Shown one piece after another: positions 23,307-30,800 of a stretch of 53,840 nt of DNA. The position numbers were made by a program, and so were the translations under genes. Origin of the DNA: Leptolyngbya sp. BC1307 (GTDB lineage Bacteria > Cyanobacteriota > Cyanobacteriia > Phormidesmidales > Phormidesmidaceae). The stretch covers positions 1 through 53,840 of the forward strand of contig NZ_NRTA01000030.1 of assembly GCF_002286735.1 (NCBI RefSeq), in the 5' to 3' direction. The number at the start of each line of letters is the position of its first letter. The first letter of the stretch is position 1. Below the pieces are notes generated by a model. It was not told where the DNA came from. It searched no databases and saw nothing but the letters and a program-made list of their open reading frames with translations.

Positions 23307-23993
23307 ATGAACAGCCCCACTGCCGCCAACTCCGATCAAAGCGTACTCGACCAAACCGCTACTCAGCTCGATGAAGAAGCGACTCAGCAAGGGCTGAGTG
23401 AGACGCAGTACAAGCGCAAAATGCAGCGCCGTAAGGAGGTGCAGACGCAGCGATTGGAAAGCCGCAGCGTCGAAAAAGGGCTGATCATTGTGAATACTGG
23501 CAACGGTAAGGGCAAGACAACGGCAGCGCTGGGCATTGTGCTGCGATCGCTCGGTCACGGCTTCAAAGTTGCCATTGTGCAATTCATTAAAGGCGGCTGG
23601 GAACCGGCAGAAAAGGCCGCGCTCAGCCACTGGCCCGATCAGCTACAGTTTCATGCAATGGGCGAAGGCTTTACCTGGGAGACGCAGGATCGCGATCGCG
23701 ACATCCAAACTGCTCAAGCCGCTTGGGAAAAAGCCCTCACCTACATTCGCGATGCCAACTACCGTACCGTTCTGCTCGACGAAGTCAATATCGCGCTGAA
23801 GCTGGGCTATCTCTCAGTTGAGCAAGTGCTAGCAGGCTTAGATGAAAAGCCCGAGATGAGTCACGTCATTCTCACTGGGCGGGGTGCGCCTCAAGCGCTG
23901 ATAGACCGGGCCGACTTAGTGACTGAAATGACCCTAATCAAGCATCCCTTCAAAGAGCAGGGTATCAAGGCGCAAGCTGGCGTAGAGTTTTAG
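23307..23993 (+). CDS. cobO: Cob(I)yrinic acid a,c-diamide adenosyltransferase
   Basis: CobO/BtuR transfers the adenosyl group of ATP to cobalt in corrinoids, a step in coenzyme-B12 synthesis or salvage. The 228-residue protein has a charged N-terminal arm (1-55) then IVNTGNGKGKTTAALG with the P-loop at 64-72, VAIVQFIKGGW, VLLDEVNIALKLGYL and HVILTGRGAPQALIDRADLV, all diagnostic. The N-terminal arm is typical of cyanobacterial members. The stop codon is inside a 15-bp direct duplication, so the mature 3' end may be polymorphic. Cytosolic; no other cob genes nearby. Confidence 0.93.
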   Translation: MNSPTAANSDQSVLDQTATQLDEEATQQGLSETQYKRKMQRRKEVQTQRLESRSVEKGLIIVNTGNGKGKTTAALGIVLRSLGHGFKVAIVQFIKGGWEPAEKAALSHWPDQLQFHAMGEGFTWETQDRDRDIQTAQAAWEKALTYIRDANYRTVLLDEVNIALKLGYLSVEQVLAGLDEKPEMSHVILTGRGAPQALIDRADLVTEMTLIKHPFKEQGIKAQAGVEF

Positions 23994-24017
23994 GCTTGAA
24001 GAAGTTTTAGGCTTGAA
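23986..24017 (+). repeat. 15-bp direct duplication across the cobO stop
   Basis: AGTTTTAGGCTTGAA occurs at 23986-24000 and again at 24003-24017 (17-bp period). The first copy contains the cobO TAG at 23991-23993. A slippage-type tandem duplication. Confidence 0.85.
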
Positions 24018-24142
24018 AACTATGCCCTGCATTTCAAAACTGTCATAGCGCACAAAAAACGAGATCGAACATACGGGATGATTGTCAGCGGCAGTCTGCT
24101 GGGTACGCTCGCGGCTGCTTTCAACTGCTGGCACTGTTCTTC

Positions 24143-25045
24143 ATGCTAGAAATCACCCGCCTCTCAAAACGGTTTGGCCAGCGGCAGGCGCTGAGCGAGC
24201 TATCGCTAGCCCTACAGCCGGGTGAAATCTACGGTTTGCTCGGCCCCAACGGCGCAGGAAAAACGACTGCACTCAATTTGCTATGCGGCCTGCTAAAGCC
24301 CGACAGTGGCGAAATTTTGGTTCAAGGAAAACCGGTCTCTCAGGCAACTAAGCTATTAGTAGGCGTCATGCCTCAGCAAAATTTGCTCTATCAGAGCCTT
24401 ACCTGTGAAGAGAACCTGTCATTTTTAGCCCGCATTTATGGACTCGGCAAAAAAGATATTTCCCAGCAGGTGCGGAACTGTCTGGCAGCGGTCAATCTGG
24501 CAGACCGGGCCGGTAGCGTCGTCGGTGATCTCAGCGGCGGGATGCAACGGCGGCTGAGCCTGGCAGCGGCGATTATTCACCGGCCCAAGCTGGTCGTGCT
24601 TGATGAACCTTCGACCGGGCTCGATATTGAAGCTCGCTATGAAGTTTGGGAGCTAATTCGCTCGCTCAAGCAGCAGGGGGTAACCGTACTGCTGACGACT
24701 CATCTGCTCGATGAAGTAGAGCGGCTGTGCGATCGCATCGGCATTATCAAACAGGGCCAACTTCTTGCAGAAGGCACTCTAGAAACCTTACGCCAGCGCA
24801 TTCCCGTAGAGGAAGTCGTCGTGATTCAAACCGAGGACGAACCAGCAGCGATCGCCCGCGCCCAGTCTCACGGCTTTACCCCTCGTCGCTACGGCAGAGA
24901 TCTGGCCTTCTGGGTACCTGAGCTGCTAGAGCTGCCCGAACTGCTCAACCGCTTTTCTGGCCTGACGATGGAATCTATTTCGCGCCATCCGATTGGCCTG
25001 GAGCATATTTATCTAGAAGTCACTCAAAACCAATCAGACAGGTAG
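24143..25045 (+). CDS. ABC transporter ATP-binding protein (DrrA-like)
   Basis: This 300-residue protein has a full ABC ATPase domain: Walker A GPNGAGKTT (34-42), Q-loop QQN (78-80), signature LSGGMQRRL (130-138), Walker B VVLDEPSTGLD (151-161) and H-loop LLTTHLLDE. A C-terminal regulatory region of about 80 residues is of the type found in drug/antibiotic exporters (DrrA/ABC-2 class). No permease gene is adjacent, so the membrane partner lies elsewhere. A 23-codon ORF (24078-24149) ends 7 bases into this gene and might couple translation. It is followed 43 bp later by the LapA-like gene. Confidence 0.92.
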   Translation: MLEITRLSKRFGQRQALSELSLALQPGEIYGLLGPNGAGKTTALNLLCGLLKPDSGEILVQGKPVSQATKLLVGVMPQQNLLYQSLTCEENLSFLARIYGLGKKDISQQVRNCLAAVNLADRAGSVVGDLSGGMQRRLSLAAAIIHRPKLVVLDEPSTGLDIEARYEVWELIRSLKQQGVTVLLTTHLLDEVERLCDRIGIIKQGQLLAEGTLETLRQRIPVEEVVVIQTEDEPAAIARAQSHGFTPRRYGRDLAFWVPELLELPELLNRFSGLTMESISRHPIGLEHIYLEVTQNQSDR

Positions 25046-25088
25046 CGCTTATGCTAATGATGTAGTTCAGTTGTGAGCGTCCTAAGGC

Positions 25089-25313
25089 ATGGTGAAGCTT
25101 GTAGTGGTGATTATTCCGGCGGTGCTGGTAGTGGCGATCGCCATCCTCTCAGTGCAAAACGCTACTCTCATTCCGCTCACCTTTTTGAACGCAACGACCA
25201 TTGCCTTACCGGTCGGCATCTGGCTCGCCTTTGGCTTAGGCGCTGGCATGATCGGCACGGCCCTGCTGCTCAGCTTGTTTGGGTTCGGAAAAGCTAAGAG
25301 CAGCCGTCTGTAG
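25089..25313 (+). CDS. LapA/DUF1049-domain small membrane protein
   Basis: This 74-residue protein has two membrane helices (VVVIIPAVLVVAIAILSV and VGIWLAFGLGAGMIGTALLL) joined by QNATLIPLTFLNATTIALPV. It matches the LapA/YciS (DUF1049) pattern: helix, VQN, short strand, G-x-x-x-G-rich helix. In E. coli LapA helps regulate LPS assembly; the cyanobacterial role is unknown. It ends 15 bp from the convergent DUF1818 gene. Confidence 0.75.
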   Translation: MVKLVVVIIPAVLVVAIAILSVQNATLIPLTFLNATTIALPVGIWLAFGLGAGMIGTALLLSLFGFGKAKSSRL

Positions 25314-25327
25314 GCATTACAGATATT

Positions 25328-25702
25328 TTATAGATTCGGATCAAACGGTATTTGGGCGATCGCCGCTAAAAGCTGCGGCACTATCGCGGATGGCCATTCG
25401 CCTTCGCCCCGTCGTCCGCTCAGCAAAATGAACCGCAGGCCGTAAGCCGCCGGAAAGCCCTCCGTCTCTAGCCAGATGGTCTCGGTTTCTTGCTCACAGG
25501 CCAAACGCTCCTCGGCCATGAGCTGGTCAGCCATCGCGGTCATGGTATCGCCTAGCTGCTGGGCCAAACGGCAGAAGTCTTTAAACTCAGCGGCGGTCAG
25601 CTCTATTGCCCAGCGATCGCCCGCGACCAACCCGCAAAATTCGTCAGCGATTGGGTTCCAGCCTAGCCGCCAGCCTTCTCCTGAGCGCAGATAGCGGCTC
25701 AT
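25328..25702 (-). CDS. DUF1818 family protein
   Basis: This 124-residue cytosolic protein starts with SRYLRSGEGWRLGWNP, then FCGLVAGDRWAIELTAAEF, the pattern of the DUF1818 family of cyanobacteria and plants. Function unknown. Its start overlaps the upstream stop by 4 bases (ATGA at 25699-25702), so it is translated in step with the secreted protein. It is the last gene of the rsmA-ispE-rpoZ cluster. Confidence 0.85.
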   Translation of the reverse strand: MSRYLRSGEGWRLGWNPIADEFCGLVAGDRWAIELTAAEFKDFCRLAQQLGDTMTAMADQLMAEERLACEQETETIWLETEGFPAAYGLRFILLSGRRGEGEWPSAIVPQLLAAIAQIPFDPNL

Positions 25703-26211
25703 GAATTAGCGATAGTAAAGACTTCGTAGAGGGCGTTTACCAGGCGGTCGCGCTGTTCGCGGCTGAGGGCTTGGATGACAGTGCGATCGCCCACCAGCGG
25801 ATTTTCACGCAGCCCATAGTCAGGGTAGAGATCGGCAGAAATTCGTTCAAACGCGCCCAGGTAATCGGCCAGGGTCAGCTTCCAATCGAGGCGAAAGTTA
25901 GTTGGTCGCTCTTTTATATAAATGTGATAGCGAATAATTCTAGATACCAGCGTATTTTCAGTTGCGCTCTCGCCGGTGTCGCTACTGATGTACTGATTTT
26001 CCAGCGGCAAGTCGGGCAGTTGCTCGTAGACCTGCGCGGCAGTCATCGCCGGGTTAACGCGGCGCAGTGGGGCAGGCTGGGCCTGAGCAGGCAAGTTGCC
26101 CATCAGACCTGAACCTTGCAAGCCCGGGTTGAACGCTCCGAGCAGCATCAGCGCAGCAGCCATGGCCAAAGCCACACTGATAAAACGAAATCGCTTCAAG
26201 GGTGGCGGCAT
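25699..26211 (-). CDS. Secreted/lumenal hypothetical protein
   Basis: This 170-residue protein has a typical signal peptide: basic PPPLKRFRF, hydrophobic SVALAMAAALMLLGAFNPG, and a likely signal-peptidase site near PAQAQPA (about 40-46). The mature part has QVYEQLPDLPLENQYISSDT, DYLGAFERISADLYPDYGLREN and a helical tail. I recall cyanobacterial proteins of this type with no known function; probably periplasmic or thylakoid lumen. It lies 51 bp after rpoZ and overlaps the DUF1818 gene by 4 bases. Confidence 0.7.
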   Translation of the reverse strand: MPPPLKRFRFISVALAMAAALMLLGAFNPGLQGSGLMGNLPAQAQPAPLRRVNPAMTAAQVYEQLPDLPLENQYISSDTGESATENTLVSRIIRYHIYIKERPTNFRLDWKLTLADYLGAFERISADLYPDYGLRENPLVGDRTVIQALSREQRDRLVNALYEVFTIANS

Positions 26212-26262
26212 GACTCACTCTAAAATCAATGAAGGCTGATGGCTTCCGGATCAAAGAAGGCG

Positions 26263-26487
26263 CTATTCGCCGATAATCTCAGGCTGAGTCAGCTCGTCAG
26301 ACATTTCTATAATGGCGCGCAGCACTGGCTTCATCTTCGACTCATCCAGGCTATCAAATTCTTCAAAGCGGCGACGCTGAGCGCGGTTGGCTACCTGCAC
26401 CGTGATCCGATAGCGGTTAGAGGCGGCGCTGATCAGGTCTTCAGTGCGACGCATGACTTGCTGGGTGTCAAAGGAAAGGCGCTTCAT
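26263..26487 (-). CDS. rpoZ: RNA polymerase omega subunit
   Basis: This 74-residue protein begins [20 protein letters not shown] and contains [20 protein letters not shown] (the omega core A-x-x-R-x-R-x-x-x), followed by an acidic tail typical of cyanobacterial omega. Omega helps assemble the polymerase by folding around beta'. ATG 26487 is preferred; the TTG at 26499 would add MTNP. It sits 50 bp after ispE in the same minus-strand cluster, while the large subunits are at 40.7-50.1 kb. Confidence 0.92.
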   Translation of the reverse strand: MKRLSFDTQQVMRRTEDLISAASNRYRITVQVANRAQRRRFEEFDSLDESKMKPVLRAIIEMSDELTQPEIIGE

Positions 26488-26537
26488 AGGGTTTGTCAAT
26501 AAGACGAATATTTAGTGTAGCAAACCTGGGAACCCGT

Positions 26538-27482
26538 TTAGCTTTCCTGACGAATGCCCTGCGATGTGAACTGAACAAGGTGAAGCTGCAGATCGGGGTC
26601 GCTGATTTGCTGGCGCACGGACTGTAATACCGATTGAGCCTGGTCGGGCGTTTCGGTCAGGGTAAAGACTGTGGGGCCAGAGCCGGACATCAGAGTACCC
26701 AGCCCGCCCTGCGCAGCCATCGTTTCCTTGAGCTGGCGAACTTTGGCATGAGCAGGTAAAACGACCTTTTCTAAATCATTACGCAGATGGCGGCCAATCG
26801 CTGTAGCGTCGTGAGTGCCAAGCGCACCGACCATTTTGCCGGAGTGTACTCGCGCCTGTCGTTCTTCTAAGCTGGCTGTGTCCTTTAAAGGTAGATAGGT
26901 GTGCTCAAACTGCTGCCGATAGGTTTTGTAAGCCCAGGGCGTAGAGACCGCAAGGCTGGTGTATTTGGCTAGCACTGCGCTGAGCTTGGGCGTGTTGTGC
27001 AGCGAATCTATTTCCTCACCGCGGCCGGTGGCGATCGCACATCCCCCCGCCAAACAAAACGGCACGTCCGATCCCAACTCTGCACCCAGCTCTTGCAGCT
27101 CTATTCGGGTTAGCCCTAGCTGCCACAGCACGTTTAACCCAAACAGAGTCGCTGCTGCATTGGATGAACCGCCAGCGAGCCCTGCGCCCACCGGAATTTT
27201 TTTGTCGATGGTGATTTCCACGCCGCCATAGCGATTGGTGCGGTGGGGAAAGCGTTTTTGCAGCAGCATGACCGCTTTATAGGCCAGATTGGTATGGTCA
27301 GTGGGCACCAGCGGATGGTCACAAAGCAGCCGGGTATTGGGCGTATTCAGCGGGTTTAGCGTGATCCGGTCGGCGAGGTCAACGCTTTGCATTATCATCA
27401 CCAGTTCGTGAAAGCCGTCAGCCCGATTGCCGATAATTTCGAGATAGAGGTTGATTTTGGCGTGAGCCAGAAGAGTCATCAT
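26538..27482 (-). CDS. ispE: 4-diphosphocytidyl-2-C-methyl-D-erythritol kinase
   Basis: IspE phosphorylates CDP-ME, the fourth step of the MEP pathway. The 314-residue GHMP kinase begins MMTLLAHAKINLYLEI, has the substrate loop DRITL, the ATP-binding motif KIPVGAGLAGGSSNAAATLF (P-x-G-x-G-L-G/A-G-G-S-S), VPFCLAGG, and the C-terminal GTLMSGSGPTVF. All motifs are intact. Its start shares ATGA with the rsmA stop (27479-27482), so the two are translationally coupled. Start could be either of the first two Met codons. Confidence 0.96.
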   Translation of the reverse strand: MMTLLAHAKINLYLEIIGNRADGFHELVMIMQSVDLADRITLNPLNTPNTRLLCDHPLVPTDHTNLAYKAVMLLQKRFPHRTNRYGGVEITIDKKIPVGAGLAGGSSNAAATLFGLNVLWQLGLTRIELQELGAELGSDVPFCLAGGCAIATGRGEEIDSLHNTPKLSAVLAKYTSLAVSTPWAYKTYRQQFEHTYLPLKDTASLEERQARVHSGKMVGALGTHDATAIGRHLRNDLEKVVLPAHAKVRQLKETMAAQGGLGTLMSGSGPTVFTLTETPDQAQSVLQSVRQQISDPDLQLHLVQFTSQGIRQES

Positions 27483-28330
27483 AGAAGTACAGAGCTATTG
27501 GCAGGCGCTATCGTATCTACCGCGTCACTGAGGGCTACCCACTCGGCTACGCCCAGCCCTTCTGCCCGCACCTGGGGATTGATCGATAGGCGATTAAGCA
27601 CAGCAGTTAGGGTTTCGCGATCAACGACGCTTTGCAGGTTATTGCGCAGCATTTTGCGCTTTTGAGAAAAGCCCAGTTTGACGAGCTGACTAAGCCGGGC
27701 GGGATTTTTGGCAGGCGTACCAAAAGGCCGAGGCCGCAGCCGAATTACTGCAGACTCCACCTTCGGCGGCGGCTTAAAGGCGCTGGCTGGCACCGGGCAG
27801 ATTTCCTCACAGTCGGCCAAATACTGAGCGCGAATGGTCAGGGCACCGTTGGCGCGGGTACCCGGTTCGGCGCAGAGGCGATCGCTAATTTCCTTTTGCA
27901 CCAGCAGCACAATATCGCTAAACGGGCGAAGATTGGGCTGGCGAATCGTGCCCAGCAGCTTTTCTAAAATTGGCGCGGTGATGTAGTAAGGGATATTAGC
28001 CACCACTTTATTGGGCCGCTCCAGCTCAAAGTCAATCAGCGCTTGGTCAAAATCGAGCTTTAAAAAGTCAGCCTCAACCAACCGAAACTGACCGGTCGCC
28101 ATGGCTGGAATAAACAGATCGCGCAGTTGCAGGCACAGATCACGGTCAATCTCGACGGCTAGCACCTGAGCTGCCGTAGCGAGCAGCCGCTGGGTGAGCA
28201 CGCCCTGACCCGGGCCAATTTCTAAAACGCGATCGCCTTCCTTCAGCTGGGCCGCTGCCACAATCTGGTTAAGTATCGGGTCGCTGCGCAGCCAATGCTG
28301 GCCAAATCTTTTACGTGCTCTTGGGGCCAC
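27479..28330 (-). CDS. rsmA: 16S rRNA dimethyladenosine transferase
   Basis: RsmA/KsgA dimethylates A1518 and A1519 at the 3' end of 16S rRNA late in 30S assembly. The 283-residue protein starts with RARKRFGQHWLRSDPILNQI, has the SAM-binding VLEIGPGQGVLTQRLL, VEIDRDLC, VEADFL, and the catalytic VVANIPYYITAPIL (N-x-P-Y), plus the C-terminal RNA-binding FSQKRKMLRNN. It heads the rsmA-ispE-rpoZ cluster; the rsmA-ispE linkage is common in bacteria. Cytosolic. Confidence 0.97.
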   Translation of the reverse strand: MAPRARKRFGQHWLRSDPILNQIVAAAQLKEGDRVLEIGPGQGVLTQRLLATAAQVLAVEIDRDLCLQLRDLFIPAMATGQFRLVEADFLKLDFDQALIDFELERPNKVVANIPYYITAPILEKLLGTIRQPNLRPFSDIVLLVQKEISDRLCAEPGTRANGALTIRAQYLADCEEICPVPASAFKPPPKVESAVIRLRPRPFGTPAKNPARLSQLVKLGFSQKRKMLRNNLQSVVDRETLTAVLNRLSINPQVRAEGLGVAEWVALSDAVDTIAPANSSVLL

Positions 28331-28376
28331 AGGCTAGGTCATCCTTAAATTTGTGAAGCAGCATGAACAGTAGAAC

Positions 28377-28424
28377 ATTGCACAGATAAATTGCACAGAT
28401 AAAACGTCATCTAAAACGTCATCA
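28377..28424. repeat. Two adjacent tandem duplications
   Basis: ATTGCACAGATAA is repeated exactly at 28377-28389 and 28390-28402, followed at once by AAAACGTCATCT (28401-28412) and AAAACGTCATCA (28413-28424). They lie in the promoter region between the divergent rsmA and DUF3082 genes, so copy-number change could affect expression. Confidence 0.9.
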
Positions 28425-28527
28425 TAGGAGCACGGCACCTTATTTTAGAAGGCAGGCCGAGGCGCGTAAACTCACTGCCGCACCTCGTATTAAGTATTTA
28501 CCTTTTGTCGCCCCTTGCTTTAGCCCT

Positions 28528-28893
28528 ATGGAAAAACCCACTCTCCCCGATCTAGCTGCTGACAGCGAAGCCAAACCCAAAGCCCGCCTGACCGCTACGC
28601 CCCTGCGCTGCTTTACCGGAGCCCTCACCGCTGGCACCTTTTCTCTACTGGCCTATCGGCTGACGCTCTCAGTTGCGACTACTTTTGCCAACAAGCCCGT
28701 CACCTCTGACAACCCGGCAGTCGTCAATATCTCCGCCGCCGTTCGCACATTGGTCACCGGCATCGTCGCCTTAGGCGCAGGCGTTTTTGGCATCGCCGCT
28801 CTGGGCCTTGCCGCCCTAGGCATTCAGCTATTGTTCAAGTCAGTCCGTTCCGCCGCTACCGAAACAGACACCGCAAAGAACCCAGAGCCGTAG
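28528..28893 (+). CDS. DUF3082-family membrane protein
   Basis: This 121-residue protein has a polar N-terminus (1-25) and two to three membrane helices (about 30-48, 70-102). RCFTGALTAGTFSLLAYRLT and the GIVALGAGVFGIAALGL helix fit DUF3082, a family of cyanobacteria and algae. I recall the family near ispE elsewhere; here it is divergent from rsmA-ispE. Function unknown; probably in the plasma or thylakoid membrane. Confidence 0.8.
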   Translation: MEKPTLPDLAADSEAKPKARLTATPLRCFTGALTAGTFSLLAYRLTLSVATTFANKPVTSDNPAVVNISAAVRTLVTGIVALGAGVFGIAALGLAALGIQLLFKSVRSAATETDTAKNPEP

Positions 28894-28930
28894 CCCTTTT
28901 TCCCCTTTTTCCCTTTCCCCCCTTTCCCTC
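28894..28930 (+). repeat. 37-nt uninterrupted homopyrimidine tract
   Basis: Immediately after the DUF3082 stop, 37 bases contain only C and T in alternating blocks. It may be a slippage-prone tract or act as an untranslated 3' element; no function shown. Confidence 0.85.
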
Positions 28931-29038
28931 ATCCCCCTTATCCCTGCTCCTAAATAAGGTATTCTGGCGAGAATAAGCGATCCATCACCACTATCAGGTC
29001 AATCAACAGCAACATAGGACAGGAGCAACCAGCATCCA

Positions 29039-30403
29039 ATGGCACAGATTTTCATCTCGGCGGGTCATGGCGGCATCGAAAACGGCGTTCGCGATCCGGG
29101 CGCGCAGATAGCAGGCACGACCGAAGCCCAGGAGATGATTGCCCTGAGAGATCTAATTGTGCCAGAACTGCGATCGCGCGGCTATGACGTATTTTCGGTA
29201 CCTGACGACCTTAGCCTGGCTCAGGGCATCGGCTGGATTAACGCCCGCGCCCAGCCCACTGCAGTCGCCCTAGAAATCCACGCCGAGAAATTTAGCAACA
29301 CGGCCACTCGCGGCGCTACGGTCTACTACATCTATAACAACGAGCAGCGCCGTATCCAGGCCGAACGAGTGCTGCTCGCCCTGCTCAAAGAAGTCCCAGA
29401 ACTGCCCAGCCGAGGCGTACGCCCCGATACTGCCGCCGGCACAGGCAGACTGGCCTTTCTCCGACAGACGGTACCGCCCTCACTCCTGGCCGAAATTGCC
29501 TATCTCACCAACCCTCAAGACTTCGCCCTGCTGACTCAGAGACGGCGCAACTTTGCCATAGGGTTAGCCAACGGTCTAGCCGCTTGGAGCCGAGGTATTA
29601 TCGGCAGCAGCCCGATTCCACCGGGCGAGACTGTGCCAGTCGAGTACCCCACTATCAACATCGAAATCAACGGTGGCGTCTATGGGGAAAAAGGTATCAT
29701 CATCACCGGCAATGCCTATATCCCGATTGACTTAGCTGATCGGCTCGGCGTTGATTTAACTCAGAGCACCGAGACTCGTCGGGTGCGCTATCGCGGCGCG
29801 GTCTATGTCAAAGCCATTGATCTCAGGCCCTTTAGCGTGGGCATTGGCTGGGATGCTGCGACCCGCACGCTGCAGCTTCGCTCAGCTTCCGCCCTCAAGA
29901 TTTGCCCAGGCAGCATTGACCTGATTATGAGTCGCGGCAGCGCTACAGAACTGAACCTGATTACTTTCCTGCGGTCAGAAAACGCCAAAGCCCTCGATCT
30001 CTTTCCTGATCTAGCTGAGATCTATCGGCAAGAAGCCACGATTGAAGGCGTAGACTATGACATTGCCTTTTGCCAGATGTGCGTAGAGACCGACTTTTTG
30101 CGCTTCCCTGGTCTGGTGCAGCCGACTCAAAATAACTTCGCAGGTCTGGCAGATGGCTCTGGCAACCTGGCGACCTTTAGCAGTGCCCGCCTTGGCGTTC
30201 GCGCTCAAATTCAGCATCTCAAAGCCTATGCCAGTACGGAGCCTTTGGCCCGTGAGAAAGTTGATCCTCGCTTCGATTTTGTCAAACGCGGGGTCGCACC
30301 TTTGGTCGGGCAGCTTAGCAATCTGTGGGCGGCAGACCCGCTCTATGGCAAAAAGATACTGGCCCGTCTAGAAGATCTCTACAGAGCGTCCGGACTGCTG
30401 TGA
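29039..30403 (+). CDS. N-acetylmuramoyl-L-alanine amidase with C-terminal glucosaminidase-like domain
   Basis: This 454-residue protein has an Amidase_3 domain at 1-185 with the zinc ligands H10 (SAGHGG), E29 and H81 (EIHAEKF) and the catalytic E152 (LLAEIAYLTN). A middle domain (about 205-285) resembles a beta-rich stalk. The C-terminal 300-454 contains YDIAFCQMCVETDFLRFPGL, NNFAGLADG and AQIQHLKAYAS, the pattern of a glucosaminidase/Mannosyl-glycoprotein domain, with a conserved Glu in CVETDF. It would cut both the peptide link and the glycan of peptidoglycan. There is no signal peptide or membrane segment, which is odd for such an enzyme. It precedes the SpoIID-like gene by 400 bp. Confidence 0.82.
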   Translation: MAQIFISAGHGGIENGVRDPGAQIAGTTEAQEMIALRDLIVPELRSRGYDVFSVPDDLSLAQGIGWINARAQPTAVALEIHAEKFSNTATRGATVYYIYNNEQRRIQAERVLLALLKEVPELPSRGVRPDTAAGTGRLAFLRQTVPPSLLAEIAYLTNPQDFALLTQRRRNFAIGLANGLAAWSRGIIGSSPIPPGETVPVEYPTINIEINGGVYGEKGIIITGNAYIPIDLADRLGVDLTQSTETRRVRYRGAVYVKAIDLRPFSVGIGWDAATRTLQLRSASALKICPGSIDLIMSRGSATELNLITFLRSENAKALDLFPDLAEIYRQEATIEGVDYDIAFCQMCVETDFLRFPGLVQPTQNNFAGLADGSGNLATFSSARLGVRAQIQHLKAYASTEPLAREKVDPRFDFVKRGVAPLVGQLSNLWAADPLYGKKILARLEDLYRASGLL

Positions 30404-30407
30404 TGAC

Positions 30408-30503
30408 ATGACGAATGAGGTACCGGTCACTGTAGCGGCGGTCAGACTGCCGTTTGGCTACAAAATTATCGCTATGACAGCTGGCAGCGGTGTCTATACG
30501 TGA
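30408..30503 (+). CDS. Possible 31-codon ORF after the amidase gene
   Basis: ATG 30408 begins 4 bases after the amidase stop and the frame runs to TGA 30501, encoding a peptide with VRLPFGYKIIAMTAGSG. No homologue is recognised and no ribosome-binding site is obvious. It may be a chance ORF. Confidence 0.15.
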   Translation: MTNEVPVTVAAVRLPFGYKIIAMTAGSGVYT

Positions 30504-30800
30504 GTGCATCTAGCGGGTGACCAGTTGGGGGATCAGATCACGGGCAGCGATCGCCAGTGCGAGTAATATGGGCAAGTTTGCTAAAGATCAGCTGCGCTCA
30601 ATACTGAAGCTAATGAAGAGGCCCGGCCCTCAGGAATAGAACCAACCGACAAACTGCCACTCCGCTTATTTAGAAATGTTCAGATTTTAGAGACTGTAGG
30701 GGAACGCTGGAAGACAGCTTCAAGTCAACTTGATTGATCCCATTGGCCCGCCTCAATTCGCTGCCGTTTCATATAAATTAGCTAAATTAGCTTTGCCACC
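30504..30800. other. Noncoding region upstream of the SpoIID-like gene
   Basis: The whole gap between the amidase and SpoIID genes is 397 bp. Apart from the short ORF at 30408, I see no gene or clear RNA. The end close to 30770-30800 is A+T rich with the repeated TTAGCTAAATTAGC, a likely promoter zone. Confidence 0.4.

Noticed and set aside
23244-23630. 128-codon minus-strand frame
   Set aside because: Antisense to cobO; no domain; shadow frame.
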